46,063 nucleotides of DNA from positions 1 through 46,063 of the forward strand of contig NZ_AEEA01000079.1 in the NCBI RefSeq assembly GCF_000297095.1, read 5' to 3'. Position numbers and translations under genes: made by a program. This DNA is from Treponema primitia ZAS-1 (GTDB lineage: Bacteria > Spirochaetota > Spirochaetia > Treponematales > Breznakiellaceae). Under the pieces are notes generated by a model that worked only from the letters and a program-made list of their open reading frames with translations, searched no databases and was not told the DNA's origin. Shown here one piece after another: positions 15,664 to 24,155 of the stretch. How positions within the stretch are numbered: the first letter of the stretch is position 1; each line of letters starts with the position of its first letter.

Positions 15664-16806
15664 ATGGACAGAGATGAAAAAATGGCCGATGCCCGGATAC
15701 GGGCAGAAGCAGAGCTAAAAACCAGAACTGAGAGGTTCTTGGATGAGCTTCAAATCCGCCACAGTTCGTTTAAAAAATTATACGAGAATGGACATACCCA
15801 TGAGGTCGTGAAGACCTTCGGTATCAGTTATGGCGCTTTTTATAAGCTTATTGAGCGGATGCCAGGAGGAGGAGGATTATACAATAACCCTATACTACTC
15901 CGGGCAGTTCTGCATGATGCCGGATATCCGGCAAATTACCTGTTTGAGACAGAGGATGAAAAGCCGTTAAAGGCGGAACTAGTCTTAGGCCCGGGTACGG
16001 CAGATGAAGTTCGGCGTATCGTATCTGAAGCCGTACGCAATTCTTATATAAAACCGATGAGACAGCTAGGAATTAAGCGGCGGATAAATGCTGCATTTGT
16101 AGTTTTAACAATTACGCAAATACTTAGAAAGAATGAAAATTATGCCAATGCCATATGCATCCTTTTTTTCTCATATTCAAAATCAAATCTAGCTTCATAT
16201 CCTCATGGTCGAATTAAGTCCATAGATGCCATCGACAATCTTATCCGATTTCATTTTTTAAACTGGTCTTCTGAGCAATATACGTTACTTGGCAGTGTAT
16301 TGGTATTAGCATATTTACTTTTTGAAATTGCCCGGATCACATATTCATTGTTAACATATACAGAAAAATCAAAAAATAAACAAGAGGAATTACAGCCTGA
16401 AATATTAGGGTTTGTATTTGATAATGAAAATACCAAAAGAAACATTCGAAGTAAAATAGTATCGATTGAAGATACATTTTCCAGTGTCATCACTAATATC
16501 ACAAATAGAAATGAATTTCCAAATTTTGTAATACCGAGTCATTCAATTAATTTTGCTATAGAATTGCTAGCAAAATTATTGTCATTTGAATATAAATATC
16601 CTAATAATTTCTTTACGATAAATGGAGATACTATAAATATGTTCAAATATTTTGTTGATTTACCAACCGATGTTACATTTCACAGCTATATTAATGTTAC
16701 CGATGAGTTACTTTTATTATACAATAAGATTTTTAATTGTTTAACTGATTTCAATGATGACTTAACAGGTGGAAGCATTGTGTTACCTCCACCTGTTAAA
16801 AGCTAA
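15664..16806 (+). CDS. Orphan protein of unknown function
   Basis: This is a 380-residue protein I do not recognise. The N-terminal 65 residues are charged and helical and end in TFGISYGAFYKLIERM, which could be a helix-turn-helix. The remainder is AT-rich, with mostly helical, moderately hydrophobic stretches around residues 200-235 (TLLGSVLVLAYLLFEIARI). Ribosome site is weak. The 3' end lies inside a 12-bp inverted repeat and overlaps the end of the convergent integrase 2 gene by 4 nt. It is probably cargo of the mobile element. Confidence 0.6.
   Translation: MDRDEKMADARIRAEAELKTRTERFLDELQIRHSSFKKLYENGHTHEVVKTFGISYGAFYKLIERMPGGGGLYNNPILLRAVLHDAGYPANYLFETEDEKPLKAELVLGPGTADEVRRIVSEAVRNSYIKPMRQLGIKRRINAAFVVLTITQILRKNENYANAICILFFSYSKSNLASYPHGRIKSIDAIDNLIRFHFLNWSSEQYTLLGSVLVLAYLLFEIARITYSLLTYTEKSKNKQEELQPEILGFVFDNENTKRNIRSKIVSIEDTFSSVITNITNRNEFPNFVIPSHSINFAIELLAKLLSFEYKYPNNFFTINGDTINMFKYFVDLPTDVTFHSYINVTDELLLLYNKIFNCLTDFNDDLTGGSIVLPPPVKS
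16762..16799. repeat. 12-bp perfect inverted repeat at converging gene ends
   Basis: TTAACAGGTGGA and TCCACCTGTTAA are separated by 14 nt. The repeat spans the last codons of the plus-strand orphan gene and abuts the end of integrase 2. It has no good U-tract on either strand. It may be a bidirectional terminator or a recombination-related site. Confidence 0.6.
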
Positions 16807-17936
16807 TTCGCTTCTAACCCAGTAACAACATTATTGTCAAATGATAATGCCGGTATCTGTAGATGGCTATAATGCGCCGTCATTTTCGCAGAATGTCCTG
16901 TAATCAGTCTCACGGTCTCCGGATTCATACCAGATTCAAGCAGCAGAGTATTAAAGGTGTGCCGATATGAATGAAAGCTAATATTCCGCTTTTCTTTTAT
17001 ATCCGGTTTGATACCGATTTTGCCCAAAGCCTGCCAAAAATACCGATACACCGTTTTATGGTCATAGGGTTGTTTACCATTACTGGCTGAAAAGATGAAT
17101 TCCGTCTGATTGCTCTGAGATAGTCTATCTAACGCTTTGAAAAGTTGTTGCCCTATTGGTATAACTCGTGTTTTCCCAGTCTTGGTCCCCTTAAGCCCGT
17201 CCAAACTGTTCCAAGAGTGACTGACCAGAATTCTGTAATCATGAATATCACACATTCTGAGCGCAAGGATTTCCCCAAGTCTCATGCCAGTTGCTGCAGC
17301 GACATAGTTAAGTAAATAATGCCGGTCATTGGGCCACAGGTTTGATTTTTTGTCAACCTTAAATAATTCCGTCAATTCTTCCTTACTGAGTGTGCCTTTC
17401 TCACGGGTAATTACAAAAAACGAGCGTAACTTTTCAGCCGGGTTTATTTCGATTACCCCTTCCCGTTGAGCATAACCAAACATCGCTTTTATTACCGCTA
17501 TAACATGGTTCCGTGTTTTGCCATTAATCCCACGAGTTGAGAGGTTTTTAACAAACCGTTCTAAATCTAATGCCGAAATGTTTTTGATAATAGTATCTTT
17601 AAATTCCGGCATAATAATAGTAGAGAGTATTGTACGCTGTTTCTGTGCCCAGGTTTTTGAATAGGAATAGCCTCTTTGTAGTTTATCTGAGATATACGGA
17701 CATTCATCATACAGAAAGAAATCTTTAAAATATGCCAAGAAGTTACTATGCGAAGATGACAAGAGTAGTCCTTTTAGTTGCAGACTGCGGCAGTATTTTA
17801 CTGCCTCATCCCAATTAAGCTTCCCGGTACTTTTATAATATCGTTTTCCTGATTCATCATAGGTCCAATAATAAAAAATTGCTTTGTCTCCCACCTTTCG
17901 TTTAAATATGCCAAACTCACCATTTCTGGGTCTCAC
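16803..17936 (-). CDS. Tyrosine recombinase / integrase 2
   Basis: This is a 377-residue integrase, different from integrase 1. The N-terminal strands (FGIFKRKVGDKAIFYYWTYD) resemble arm-binding domains. The catalytic domain has ATGMRLGEI, HSYRHTFNT and TGHSAKMTAHYSHL, with the last Tyr as nucleophile. It starts at GTG with AAAGGAG 8 nt upstream. Two integrases facing each other suggest a nested or composite element. The genes at 18058 and 19005 lie upstream on the same strand and may belong with it. Confidence 0.9.
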   Translation of the reverse strand: MRPRNGEFGIFKRKVGDKAIFYYWTYDESGKRYYKSTGKLNWDEAVKYCRSLQLKGLLLSSSHSNFLAYFKDFFLYDECPYISDKLQRGYSYSKTWAQKQRTILSTIIMPEFKDTIIKNISALDLERFVKNLSTRGINGKTRNHVIAVIKAMFGYAQREGVIEINPAEKLRSFFVITREKGTLSKEELTELFKVDKKSNLWPNDRHYLLNYVAAATGMRLGEILALRMCDIHDYRILVSHSWNSLDGLKGTKTGKTRVIPIGQQLFKALDRLSQSNQTEFIFSASNGKQPYDHKTVYRYFWQALGKIGIKPDIKEKRNISFHSYRHTFNTLLLESGMNPETVRLITGHSAKMTAHYSHLQIPALSFDNNVVTGLEAN

Positions 17937-18015
17937 AACCGTCTCCTTTGACTTTCGCCATTCGGTTGTTGCTTGGGATATATTCTTTTATATATTTGGA
18001 AACAAATAACAGCGG

Positions 18016-18044
18016 AGCAAAGATCTCTATATAGTCTTTGCTCT
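18016..18044. repeat. 9-bp inverted repeat after the gene at 18058
   Basis: GAGCAAAGA and TCTTTGCTC with an 11-nt loop lie just beyond the stop of the minus-strand gene at 18058. A weak terminator is possible. Confidence 0.5.
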
Positions 18045-18057
18045 CAATGACCCCCTA

Positions 18058-19008
18058 TTAAGTCCCCGTCTTATTTTTTTCCCCCTGTATTGCAAGGTTG
18101 ACCAGTTCCTGAATGTTACTTTGTCCAATAGATGCACCTTTTGAAGCATTTTCTTCCTTTCTTTTTTCCCTGAAAAATTGCGCCTTGATAAATCGCTGCA
18201 TAGTCTTCCTTGCATCGTCATTCGTTGCATTTTTGGCGGCATTCACAGATTCAGTTTTTTTGAGTTCCTTACCTGTATAACGTTTACCAGCTGATTCTGC
18301 CTTCTTTACGATTTGTTTTAACCTCTTATTGTCTCGACCCGTAACTTTGACATTATCCTTAAAGTACAAACCATACTGAACCGCTAAATATGGTGTGAAT
18401 CGTTTAATCACTTCACTATATGGACCACGAAGATTTTCAATAGATAAGTACTTACAATTCCGGCTGGTTAGGCGAAACTCAAGCCGCGTCTTAAAAGGCC
18501 AATTGTCAATATTGGTGCGTTTGATGTGGTTATCTTTTTTGTTTTTTTCGTTCTTATCATACACAATCCCGATAGATTTTCGTTTATTTTTCTTTCCTTT
18601 GTTATAATCGGGAGTGTAGTAGCCTTTATCAAACTTTACTAAATTACCTTCTTCATTCATTGTAATGTGGCATGGCCGAAGGTCAAAGTAAAATTCGATT
18701 TCCTGAATACCTGTAACAAAATAGTCAAGGTGCTCTGTAACAAAATAAGGAGTTAACGAATTGTTGAAAAAAGTTATTATACCCCTCTTTATCAATTCGC
18801 ATATCGCGATCACAATATTAGTTCGATAATCAACTAATAGATTCATGAACTCCGCTTCTATAGCTAAAGAAGCAAAGACCCCGCACCGATGAAGCGTTAA
18901 ATGGTTATGGGTATCAACATGGGGAAGCTCATCCTGGCAATTTAGCCAAATTGGATTAAGCGTCACCTTGATTTTATCGATACCTTCAATGTCAATTGGA
19001 AACATCAT
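18058..19008 (-). CDS. Possible replication-initiation-like protein
   Basis: This 316-residue protein is basic in its second half. The segment around KSIGIVYDKNEKNKK followed by KTRLEFRLTSRNC resembles plasmid Rep_trans/replication-initiation proteins, where a short acidic-Tyr motif precedes an E(F/I)RL strand. An N-terminal HxH (THNHLTLH) is also present. The match is by eye and weak. It overlaps the excisionase-like gene by 4 nt, so the two are one operon. If it is a Rep protein, the element may replicate after excision. Confidence 0.45.
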   Translation of the reverse strand: MMFPIDIEGIDKIKVTLNPIWLNCQDELPHVDTHNHLTLHRCGVFASLAIEAEFMNLLVDYRTNIVIAICELIKRGIITFFNNSLTPYFVTEHLDYFVTGIQEIEFYFDLRPCHITMNEEGNLVKFDKGYYTPDYNKGKKNKRKSIGIVYDKNEKNKKDNHIKRTNIDNWPFKTRLEFRLTSRNCKYLSIENLRGPYSEVIKRFTPYLAVQYGLYFKDNVKVTGRDNKRLKQIVKKAESAGKRYTGKELKKTESVNAAKNATNDDARKTMQRFIKAQFFREKRKEENASKGASIGQSNIQELVNLAIQGEKNKTGT

Positions 19009-19187
19009 TTTTTACCCTCCTGTCGTTTTGATTTTACCCAACGGTCAAGTCTACTCCGTTCAAACACCACGCGCCCTGCGAGCTTTGAACTCGGAATTAT
19101 ACGCTGATGTATATACGAATACACTGTACTTGTGGCAAGCGATAAATATTCTGCCGCTTGTTTTACACTAAAATAAGTTTGCTTCAT
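19005..19187 (-). CDS. Excisionase-like HTH protein
   Basis: This 60-residue protein is a complete HTH_17 (MerR-like excisionase) domain: YFSVKQAAEYLSLATSTVYSYIHQR, then the wing PSSKLAGRVVFERSRLDRWV. Such proteins bend attachment-site DNA and direct integrases towards excision, or act as small regulators. AGGAGG lies 5 nt before ATG. It is translated with the downstream Rep-like gene. Confidence 0.85.
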   Translation of the reverse strand: MKQTYFSVKQAAEYLSLATSTVYSYIHQRIIPSSKLAGRVVFERSRLDRWVKSKRQEGKK

Positions 19188-19722
19188 TCAATCCTCCTGT
19201 AATTTTAATTCGGTCGATTTTTAATGTGATATCTATTTCACGGCCATAATAATGTACATAGAGTTTATAAATATTGGTGGAATTATTTCTGCAGGGTTTG
19301 TTTAAAAAGATAGAAATTAATAGGACATAAGAATGGAGAGGCTATTACACGAGTGGATGTTTCCTTTGGAAGATATAACAATCATTCGTCATAAAGCATG
19401 AACTTGGGAATATTATCGAAACATTGCAATGACCATCTACTAATAAAATATTTTGGGGGAAATATCACTCATTTCCCTAAAATGAATAAGTATTCTTTTT
19501 ATTACAATTATTCATTTGAGGATTCCATATAGGAAATAGGATGACATGAAAACCCAACGACCTTAGCAGATTTCCCTAGCGATAATTTTTTAATCCCGCA
19601 AATTTTAAATACAATTATAAGTTAAGTAACGGTAACGATCAGGATATTTTTCGATATAAGCATGAATTATTTAGTAACCTATCAAAACTCAACTCCAAAC
19701 GGTTTTAGTAGGGTTTGGAAGT
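19188..19722. other. Non-coding AT-rich stretch
   Basis: I see no convincing gene. It contains a perfect 10-bp inverted repeat, AAATGAATAA (19480-19489) and TTATTCATTT (19508-19517), and the presumed promoter region of the excisionase-like gene near 19190-19290. The remainder may be eroded DNA or hold an attachment or origin site. Confidence 0.5.
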
Positions 19723-19908
19723 CTAGTATTGAACCCGGCTATCGCGTTCGATATTCCAGCTGCCGCAATGAGGACATTTCTTACCAAGCGGCCAACTAAA
19801 TATTCCCAGCATAGGGACTTTCCTAATAAAACCCAGAGTACAATCGTGGCATCGATAAATAATAGTCATCCCCGGTATTTGAGGAATAATCTGCATCTGT
19901 TTGTACAT
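19723..19908 (-). CDS. Small zinc-ribbon protein
   Basis: This is about 61 residues with two Cys pairs: YRCHDC near the N-terminus and KKCPHCGSWNIERD near the C-terminus, the pattern of a single zinc ribbon. I chose the ATG at 19908 because GAGG lies 6 nt upstream; the earlier in-frame ATG at 19920 has almost no spacing to a ribosome site. Function unknown; it stands alone in AT-rich non-coding DNA. Confidence 0.55.
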   Translation of the reverse strand: MYKQMQIIPQIPGMTIIYRCHDCTLGFIRKVPMLGIFSWPLGKKCPHCGSWNIERDSRVQY

Positions 19909-19920
19909 AATAAGCCTCAT

Positions 19921-20293
19921 TTCCTATAAGATACTCCATGGAAATGATAAAAAGGTCGTTTGTCAATGGACGTCAATGCAAATATGATGCGGTATATTAA
20001 CCAATAGTCAAAACACTTGTTATAAACTCATTTAAATTAATTATTGTATTTGAACATCGGGTAACCTTGCCGGGTTACTCAATTATTGTCTGAGCGTTAT
20101 TTATTTTTCATCAAATTCAATTACCATAAATATTTTTTAGCATTTGAAAAACTTTCTTAAATTCGTGGTATTTGCTCCAGCTGTGATTGGTTAAGCTGAG
20201 CGAAACATCATTAATGTTTTAGGCATAATTAAGCTTTGACGCATTAGCGATAATATCGGTTAGGTTAACGCCTTTTTAGCTACCGTCTATCTA
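19921..20293. other. Non-coding stretch
   Basis: No gene seen. It holds the region downstream of the glycine-zipper gene and AT-rich DNA with short hairpins such as GGTAACCTTGCCGGGTTACT near 20060-20080. Confidence 0.4.
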
Positions 20294-21859
20294 TTACACC
20301 GCTAAAACATTTTTCTTCCCAAAAAATATTCTGATTTTATTCTTTATATATTCTAAAAAATAGACAAGATATGTCTTTCGAAATATTTTTCGTATTTTTC
20401 CAACATTTGGAATAATAATTTTTTCTCTATTTAAAATCGCTGTTGCAAATATTGGCTCGAGTTTTTTATATGCAAATTGAGATTGTATTACCCTTTTATT
20501 GCAATAGCCACAGCCACTTTGATACATCTGTTCAAGCCATTTAGGTGTTATTGTATCTGATATTTTGCTTGCAATTTTATTTTCAAATTCATCCTCGGTT
20601 ATCATATAATCAGTTGCTAACTCTACAATGGAATCCTGCGCAAGTAAGAACATTATTTTTGCATCGTCTTCGCTAATCAGATCAAACAGTTTCTTTGCTC
20701 CTATTGCTGAACCTACACCAATTCCAATTCCACCTAAAATACCACCGATAATACCACCAGCAACATTACCAATTATAGGTATTGTAGAACCAAGAGCTGC
20801 TCCAACAATTGCACCGCTCCATGCACCAAGTGCTCCACTGGCAACTCCGGTGATATTTACTGTAAGATTTTTTATAAATTGTTTCCATGATATTTTTTTG
20901 CTTATAAGCGCTTTGTAAAAATCAGGCATGGTCATAACAACCGTTGTTACTGTCGATGTAACTAAATTAGTGCGCAGTAACTTTATTACTGCATTTTTTG
21001 CCGCTGCTCCGGCTAATTGTTTCCCTAGTATAGCTGTTGCAAGTTTATGGATGATTTTTTTACCGATTTCACTTTTATACAACTGATCAATTATACGTTT
21101 TGAAATACTTGAAGTAAATACAGCAAAACTTCTGCCCATTGTCGTTCTTAAAAATTGTTGTGTCAATACACCGACACCGAGAATAATACCACCACTTTTT
21201 AACCCCGCTGTCGCCGATAATTTTAAGGCATCCTTTTGGGACATACCATTCCACACGCAACTTGCATATTGTATTACAAAAGAAATACCGAAAGCACAAC
21301 CGGCTGTGATACTCTGCGTTTTAATATCAAAAAGCAAAGAATCAATGTTGCCTGCTCTTGCGATATTCCGCGCTTGTTGGTATGTTACGTCACCCTGCTT
21401 GATAAGTCTTTTAGCTTCATTTTCAGCGTCATGAGGATTGCTTCCGGGAACTTTTCCTTCACGAATTTTTTTTGCCATTTCTTTTATGGCTTCTTCGTAT
21501 TGGTCTTTGGGAACTTCCACAACTTGACCTTTATATCTAAATTGACCAGTTTCTTTATCAAATACCGCATTAACGGTATTTTCGGCTGTGTCATAGTATT
21601 TTGTTTGTATATATTGTGTATTCCCCTGTCTATCGGTGACAATTCTGTCGGCGCCATCTTTCTTGTTTGAGAGACCAATTTTATCTACTTTTTTTCCCCG
21701 TAATCTGTCATCCAACGCATTTGCATCTTCAGCAGAAAATCCATGCCCTGTTTTTTGATTTTTATATTTTACCCACTGTAAATTTTCAGTTTCTCTTGCC
21801 GATCCCACAGAAAAAGTGCCTTGCTTTCCTGCTTCAATTGCATTTTTTTTGCTAAACAT
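20294..21859 (-). CDS. Glycine-zipper membrane protein, candidate defence effector
   Basis: This is a 521-residue protein of unknown family. Residues 1-165 are soluble and charged (GHGFSAEDANALDDRLRGKK, RIVTDRQGNTQYIQTKYY). Several hydrophobic segments follow from about 180, then a long glycine zipper at about 337-388 (GAWSGAIVGAALGSTIP, GGIIGGILGGIGIGVGSAIGA). A CGYC pair lies near 455 and the tail is very basic. Glycine zippers pack or open membranes, so a pore-forming or membrane-damaging role is plausible but unproven. AAGGATAAAATA precedes the ATG. The promoter-like motif at 21890-21924 is shared with the viperin and peptide units. Confidence 0.6.
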   Translation of the reverse strand: MFSKKNAIEAGKQGTFSVGSARETENLQWVKYKNQKTGHGFSAEDANALDDRLRGKKVDKIGLSNKKDGADRIVTDRQGNTQYIQTKYYDTAENTVNAVFDKETGQFRYKGQVVEVPKDQYEEAIKEMAKKIREGKVPGSNPHDAENEAKRLIKQGDVTYQQARNIARAGNIDSLLFDIKTQSITAGCAFGISFVIQYASCVWNGMSQKDALKLSATAGLKSGGIILGVGVLTQQFLRTTMGRSFAVFTSSISKRIIDQLYKSEIGKKIIHKLATAILGKQLAGAAAKNAVIKLLRTNLVTSTVTTVVMTMPDFYKALISKKISWKQFIKNLTVNITGVASGALGAWSGAIVGAALGSTIPIIGNVAGGIIGGILGGIGIGVGSAIGAKKLFDLISEDDAKIMFLLAQDSIVELATDYMITEDEFENKIASKISDTITPKWLEQMYQSGCGYCNKRVIQSQFAYKKLEPIFATAILNREKIIIPNVGKIRKIFRKTYLVYFLEYIKNKIRIFFGKKNVLAV

Positions 21860-21889
21860 TATTTTATCCTTTTCAATACGCTATATGTG

Positions 21890-21924
21890 TATATAGCACG
21901 GTCGTAACAAAACTTGACAGTTTT
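21890..21924 (-). promoter_or_regulatory. Shared island motif, upstream of the glycine-zipper gene
   Basis: On the minus strand the palindrome AAAACTGTCAAGTTTT (21909-21924) is followed by exactly 13 nt and TATATA (21890-21895), 30 nt before the ATG. The same layout occurs at 24121-24155 and 28160-28194. The TATA box overlaps a perfect GCTATAT/ATATAGC hairpin (21880-21897). Confidence 0.65.
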
Positions 21925-21926
21925 AA

Positions 21927-22655
21927 TTAGAGTTTTTGAATATTTTCTTGAATTTTATTAAAAAAGACTCTCAGTGTACGGCTTGCGTCTGATTCAAGTT
22001 TGTCGAAAGCGGCGGCAATATCTTTTTGGCTGGGAGTATCTTCTACAGAAGTGTATTTTTTAAGCATATCATAATCTATAAATGAATAATTTTGGTTAAG
22101 ATTGGGAATTTTAACTAAAGCATCAAATAATTTTAGCGTTAGAAGTTTTTGTAGATATGGTTTTGTTTTGTCTAATCTTCTTATAAATTGAATCTCAATT
22201 GACCTAAGCAATTTTTCTGTATCATCAAATAGTAACGCATCTGATTCTTCGTAATGTGATTGAGTTGTTTCGTAGATGTTATCATGTTTTTTACCATCAG
22301 AATCTTTTATTATATGGTCGGGCTCATTGTAAAATTTACTTGCCTCATCCATTTGAAATTCATGTACTAGGTGTGATATAGATCTTTTTAGATAGTGTAT
22401 AAAAAACACATCTTTATTGGGATCAAACTTTTTCAAGCAATCATAAATACACTTGAATATTTTATCATCACATTCCTCGAATGTCCTCATTGACTTTTCT
22501 AGACTTGGATACCAGTAGTACCTACAATAATTCCAAATATTGAGTACGAGTTTTCCTTTTGCACTCTCTTTTGCCGCTTCCATGCTATCACCGGAAATAG
22601 TAAAATACGGAGACTCATTAATTTCTTTTTCAAGTCCTTCTTTGCTGTGTATCAA
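21927..22655 (-). CDS. Sigma-factor-like protein
   Basis: This is a 242-residue protein. Residues about 62-100 (DDKIFKCIYDCLKKFDPNKDVFFIHYLKRSISHLV) resemble sigma-70 region 2, and residues about 207-240 (TPSQKDIAAAFDKLESDASRTLRVFFNKIQ) resemble region 4 with its helix-turn-helix. The match is by pattern only and the regions are diverged. It starts at TTG with AGGA 7 nt upstream, 8 nt after the CARF-like gene, so the two are coupled. It might direct RNA polymerase to the shared promoter motif of this island. A degenerate phage-type sigma or an unrelated helical protein is possible. Confidence 0.45.
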   Translation of the reverse strand: MIHSKEGLEKEINESPYFTISGDSMEAAKESAKGKLVLNIWNYCRYYWYPSLEKSMRTFEECDDKIFKCIYDCLKKFDPNKDVFFIHYLKRSISHLVHEFQMDEASKFYNEPDHIIKDSDGKKHDNIYETTQSHYEESDALLFDDTEKLLRSIEIQFIRRLDKTKPYLQKLLTLKLFDALVKIPNLNQNYSFIDYDMLKKYTSVEDTPSQKDIAAAFDKLESDASRTLRVFFNKIQENIQKL

Positions 22656-22663
22656 GGATTTTC

Positions 22664-23275
22664 CTATAATGCAAAAAAATCAGCGAGCATTTTTGAAGCC
22701 GTATCTTTGCTTCTGTCCTGCATCGCGCCAATTAATTTTTGCAGGTAATACAAAGACGTAACGTCATAAAGCATGGGGTCGCTTGGCTCCGGTTTGAATT
22801 CAACTTTCCCATATATAAGATATAGTATAGAAGCGTTATGAAAGCTTTCGGCAAAGTTAAGCGCACAGAGCAGTACAAATGGGAATGGTTTACCGCCAAA
22901 AGTGAAATCAGCAATAATCTCGCTGTCTTGACCAATTTTTGTGATTAATTCAGTAATAAGCTTATTAAACACTTCTTTTGAAGGATCGAAAGGGAGTTCG
23001 ATAATCTCGTCGACAAACTCTGTTCGAATATCCTTATTTAATTCTGAAAATTCTGTTTTAAAAAGTTCAACATTTTCAAAACCATGGTCCTGGTTTCCCC
23101 GAGTAACGATGAAAATAAGTTTGACTTTTTCACCGGGCTTTAACGTTCTTGCCAAAACTCCATTCACAGGAAACTGAAGCCCACCATCGTATTCGATAGA
23201 CTTGTTCCCTTGTACTGGATACTTTAACTTGTACACTTCTTTTTTCATCGGCATTGTTACAATAACAGTTTTCAT
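22664..23275 (-). CDS. CARF-like (TM1812-type) nucleotide sensor
   Basis: This 203-residue protein reads as a single Rossmann-like domain. Residues about 51-60 (VKLIFIVTRG) form an early strand. Residues 121-140 (IADFTFGGKPFPFVLLCALN) match the DxTHG/FR-P pattern of TM1812-type CARF domains, and YDVTSLYYLQKLI (170-182) matches their later D-(L/V)T motif. CARF domains bind cyclic oligoadenylates or related nucleotides. There is no HEPN or nuclease domain, so it would be a sensor, ring nuclease or regulator. I chose ATG 23275 with AGGAGG 5 nt upstream. It starts 9 nt after the viperin stop. Confidence 0.5.
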   Translation of the reverse strand: MKTVIVTMPMKKEVYKLKYPVQGNKSIEYDGGLQFPVNGVLARTLKPGEKVKLIFIVTRGNQDHGFENVELFKTEFSELNKDIRTEFVDEIIELPFDPSKEVFNKLITELITKIGQDSEIIADFTFGGKPFPFVLLCALNFAESFHNASILYLIYGKVEFKPEPSDPMLYDVTSLYYLQKLIGAMQDRSKDTASKMLADFFAL

Positions 23276-23284
23276 ACACACCTC

Positions 23285-24100
23285 CTATGCAACGTATCTT
23301 TGATTATAGACATCATAATTAAAATTGAGTCTTGAAAAACTTTCCGCAAAATCAATTTCTAAAAGCGATGCTACTATCGCATTATTCTCTGTTCCAGTAT
23401 CTACCAAATTCCCCCAAGCGTCAACCATGATGTAGGCATTTTTCATCTCGCGTTCTGCAATAAGGGGCATATCACTGTGCCTTGCAACAAAAGATTCATA
23501 ATCATAATTGTTTGGAATGAATATTTTATTATTATATTGCGCATTTTCAAAATGTTTCATTTTTAAGATTTTCCAGCGATCGGGCTGTACTTCTTTAATA
23601 AAGGAATGAAAATCTTCGTTTTTATTAAGTGTTGATACGAGAGTATTTATTTTCAATTTGATATCGTGTGTTTTTATGCTTTTACAAATGCTGACACAAT
23701 GTGAGTGATTAAGTAATTCGTCCTTATATGTACATCGCCCTATTCGCCTAAGTGTCTCATCGTTGAGGGAATCAATACTAATTCCAACCATTGATACCAT
23801 ACCCGAAAAAAAATTGATACGGTTTTCGTTTAAAAGTAGACCGTTTGTTATTATGGATGTTTCTATATGCTTACTCGCGATATATCGTATCAAGTTATCG
23901 ATTTCTGGATAAAGCAAAGGCTCGCCGCCTGCAAGGTTAAAACGCTTAACGTCCGAATTGGCTATGATATTGTCTATCACCCGTTTCCATTGCTCCAATG
24001 GCAGTACTTTAGGCATATTGAAATGTGCAAAGCAATGTCCACAGCGGTAATTACATGCATCGAGCAGATGCAGATTGATAATTGAGGCTTTATTTCCCAT
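23285..24100 (-). CDS. Prokaryotic viperin (radical SAM antiviral nucleotide synthase)
   Basis: This is a 271-residue radical SAM protein. The cluster motif is CNYRCGHC (Cys16, Cys20, Cys23), preceded by INLHLLDA, the viperin-type start. Further viperin hallmarks are FNLAGGEPLL, ISIDSLNDETLRRIGR, LKINTLVSTLNKNEDF, QPDRWKILK and MKNAYIMVDAWGNLVD. Each aligns in order with human viperin segments I know (FKINSVINRFNVEED, NPVRWKVFQ, MKDSYLILDE). Viperins convert a nucleoside triphosphate into its 3'-deoxy-3',4'-didehydro form, a chain terminator for viral polymerases. It is first in a tight operon with the CARF-like and sigma-like genes; no nucleotide kinase gene is adjacent. Confidence 0.82.
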   Translation of the reverse strand: MGNKASIINLHLLDACNYRCGHCFAHFNMPKVLPLEQWKRVIDNIIANSDVKRFNLAGGEPLLYPEIDNLIRYIASKHIETSIITNGLLLNENRINFFSGMVSMVGISIDSLNDETLRRIGRCTYKDELLNHSHCVSICKSIKTHDIKLKINTLVSTLNKNEDFHSFIKEVQPDRWKILKMKHFENAQYNNKIFIPNNYDYESFVARHSDMPLIAEREMKNAYIMVDAWGNLVDTGTENNAIVASLLEIDFAESFSRLNFNYDVYNQRYVA

Positions 24101-24120
24101 TATTTTCCTACTTATGCCTT

Positions 24121-24155
24121 ATAGTAGGAGGGTGGATAGAAAACTTAACAGTTTT
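24121..24155 (-). promoter_or_regulatory. Shared island motif, upstream of viperin
   Basis: On the minus strand AAAACTGTTAAGTTTT (24140-24155) is followed by 13 nt and TACTAT (24121-24126), 20 nt before the viperin ATG. The palindrome abuts the stop codon of the preceding gene. See 21890-21924 and 28160-28194. Confidence 0.6.
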
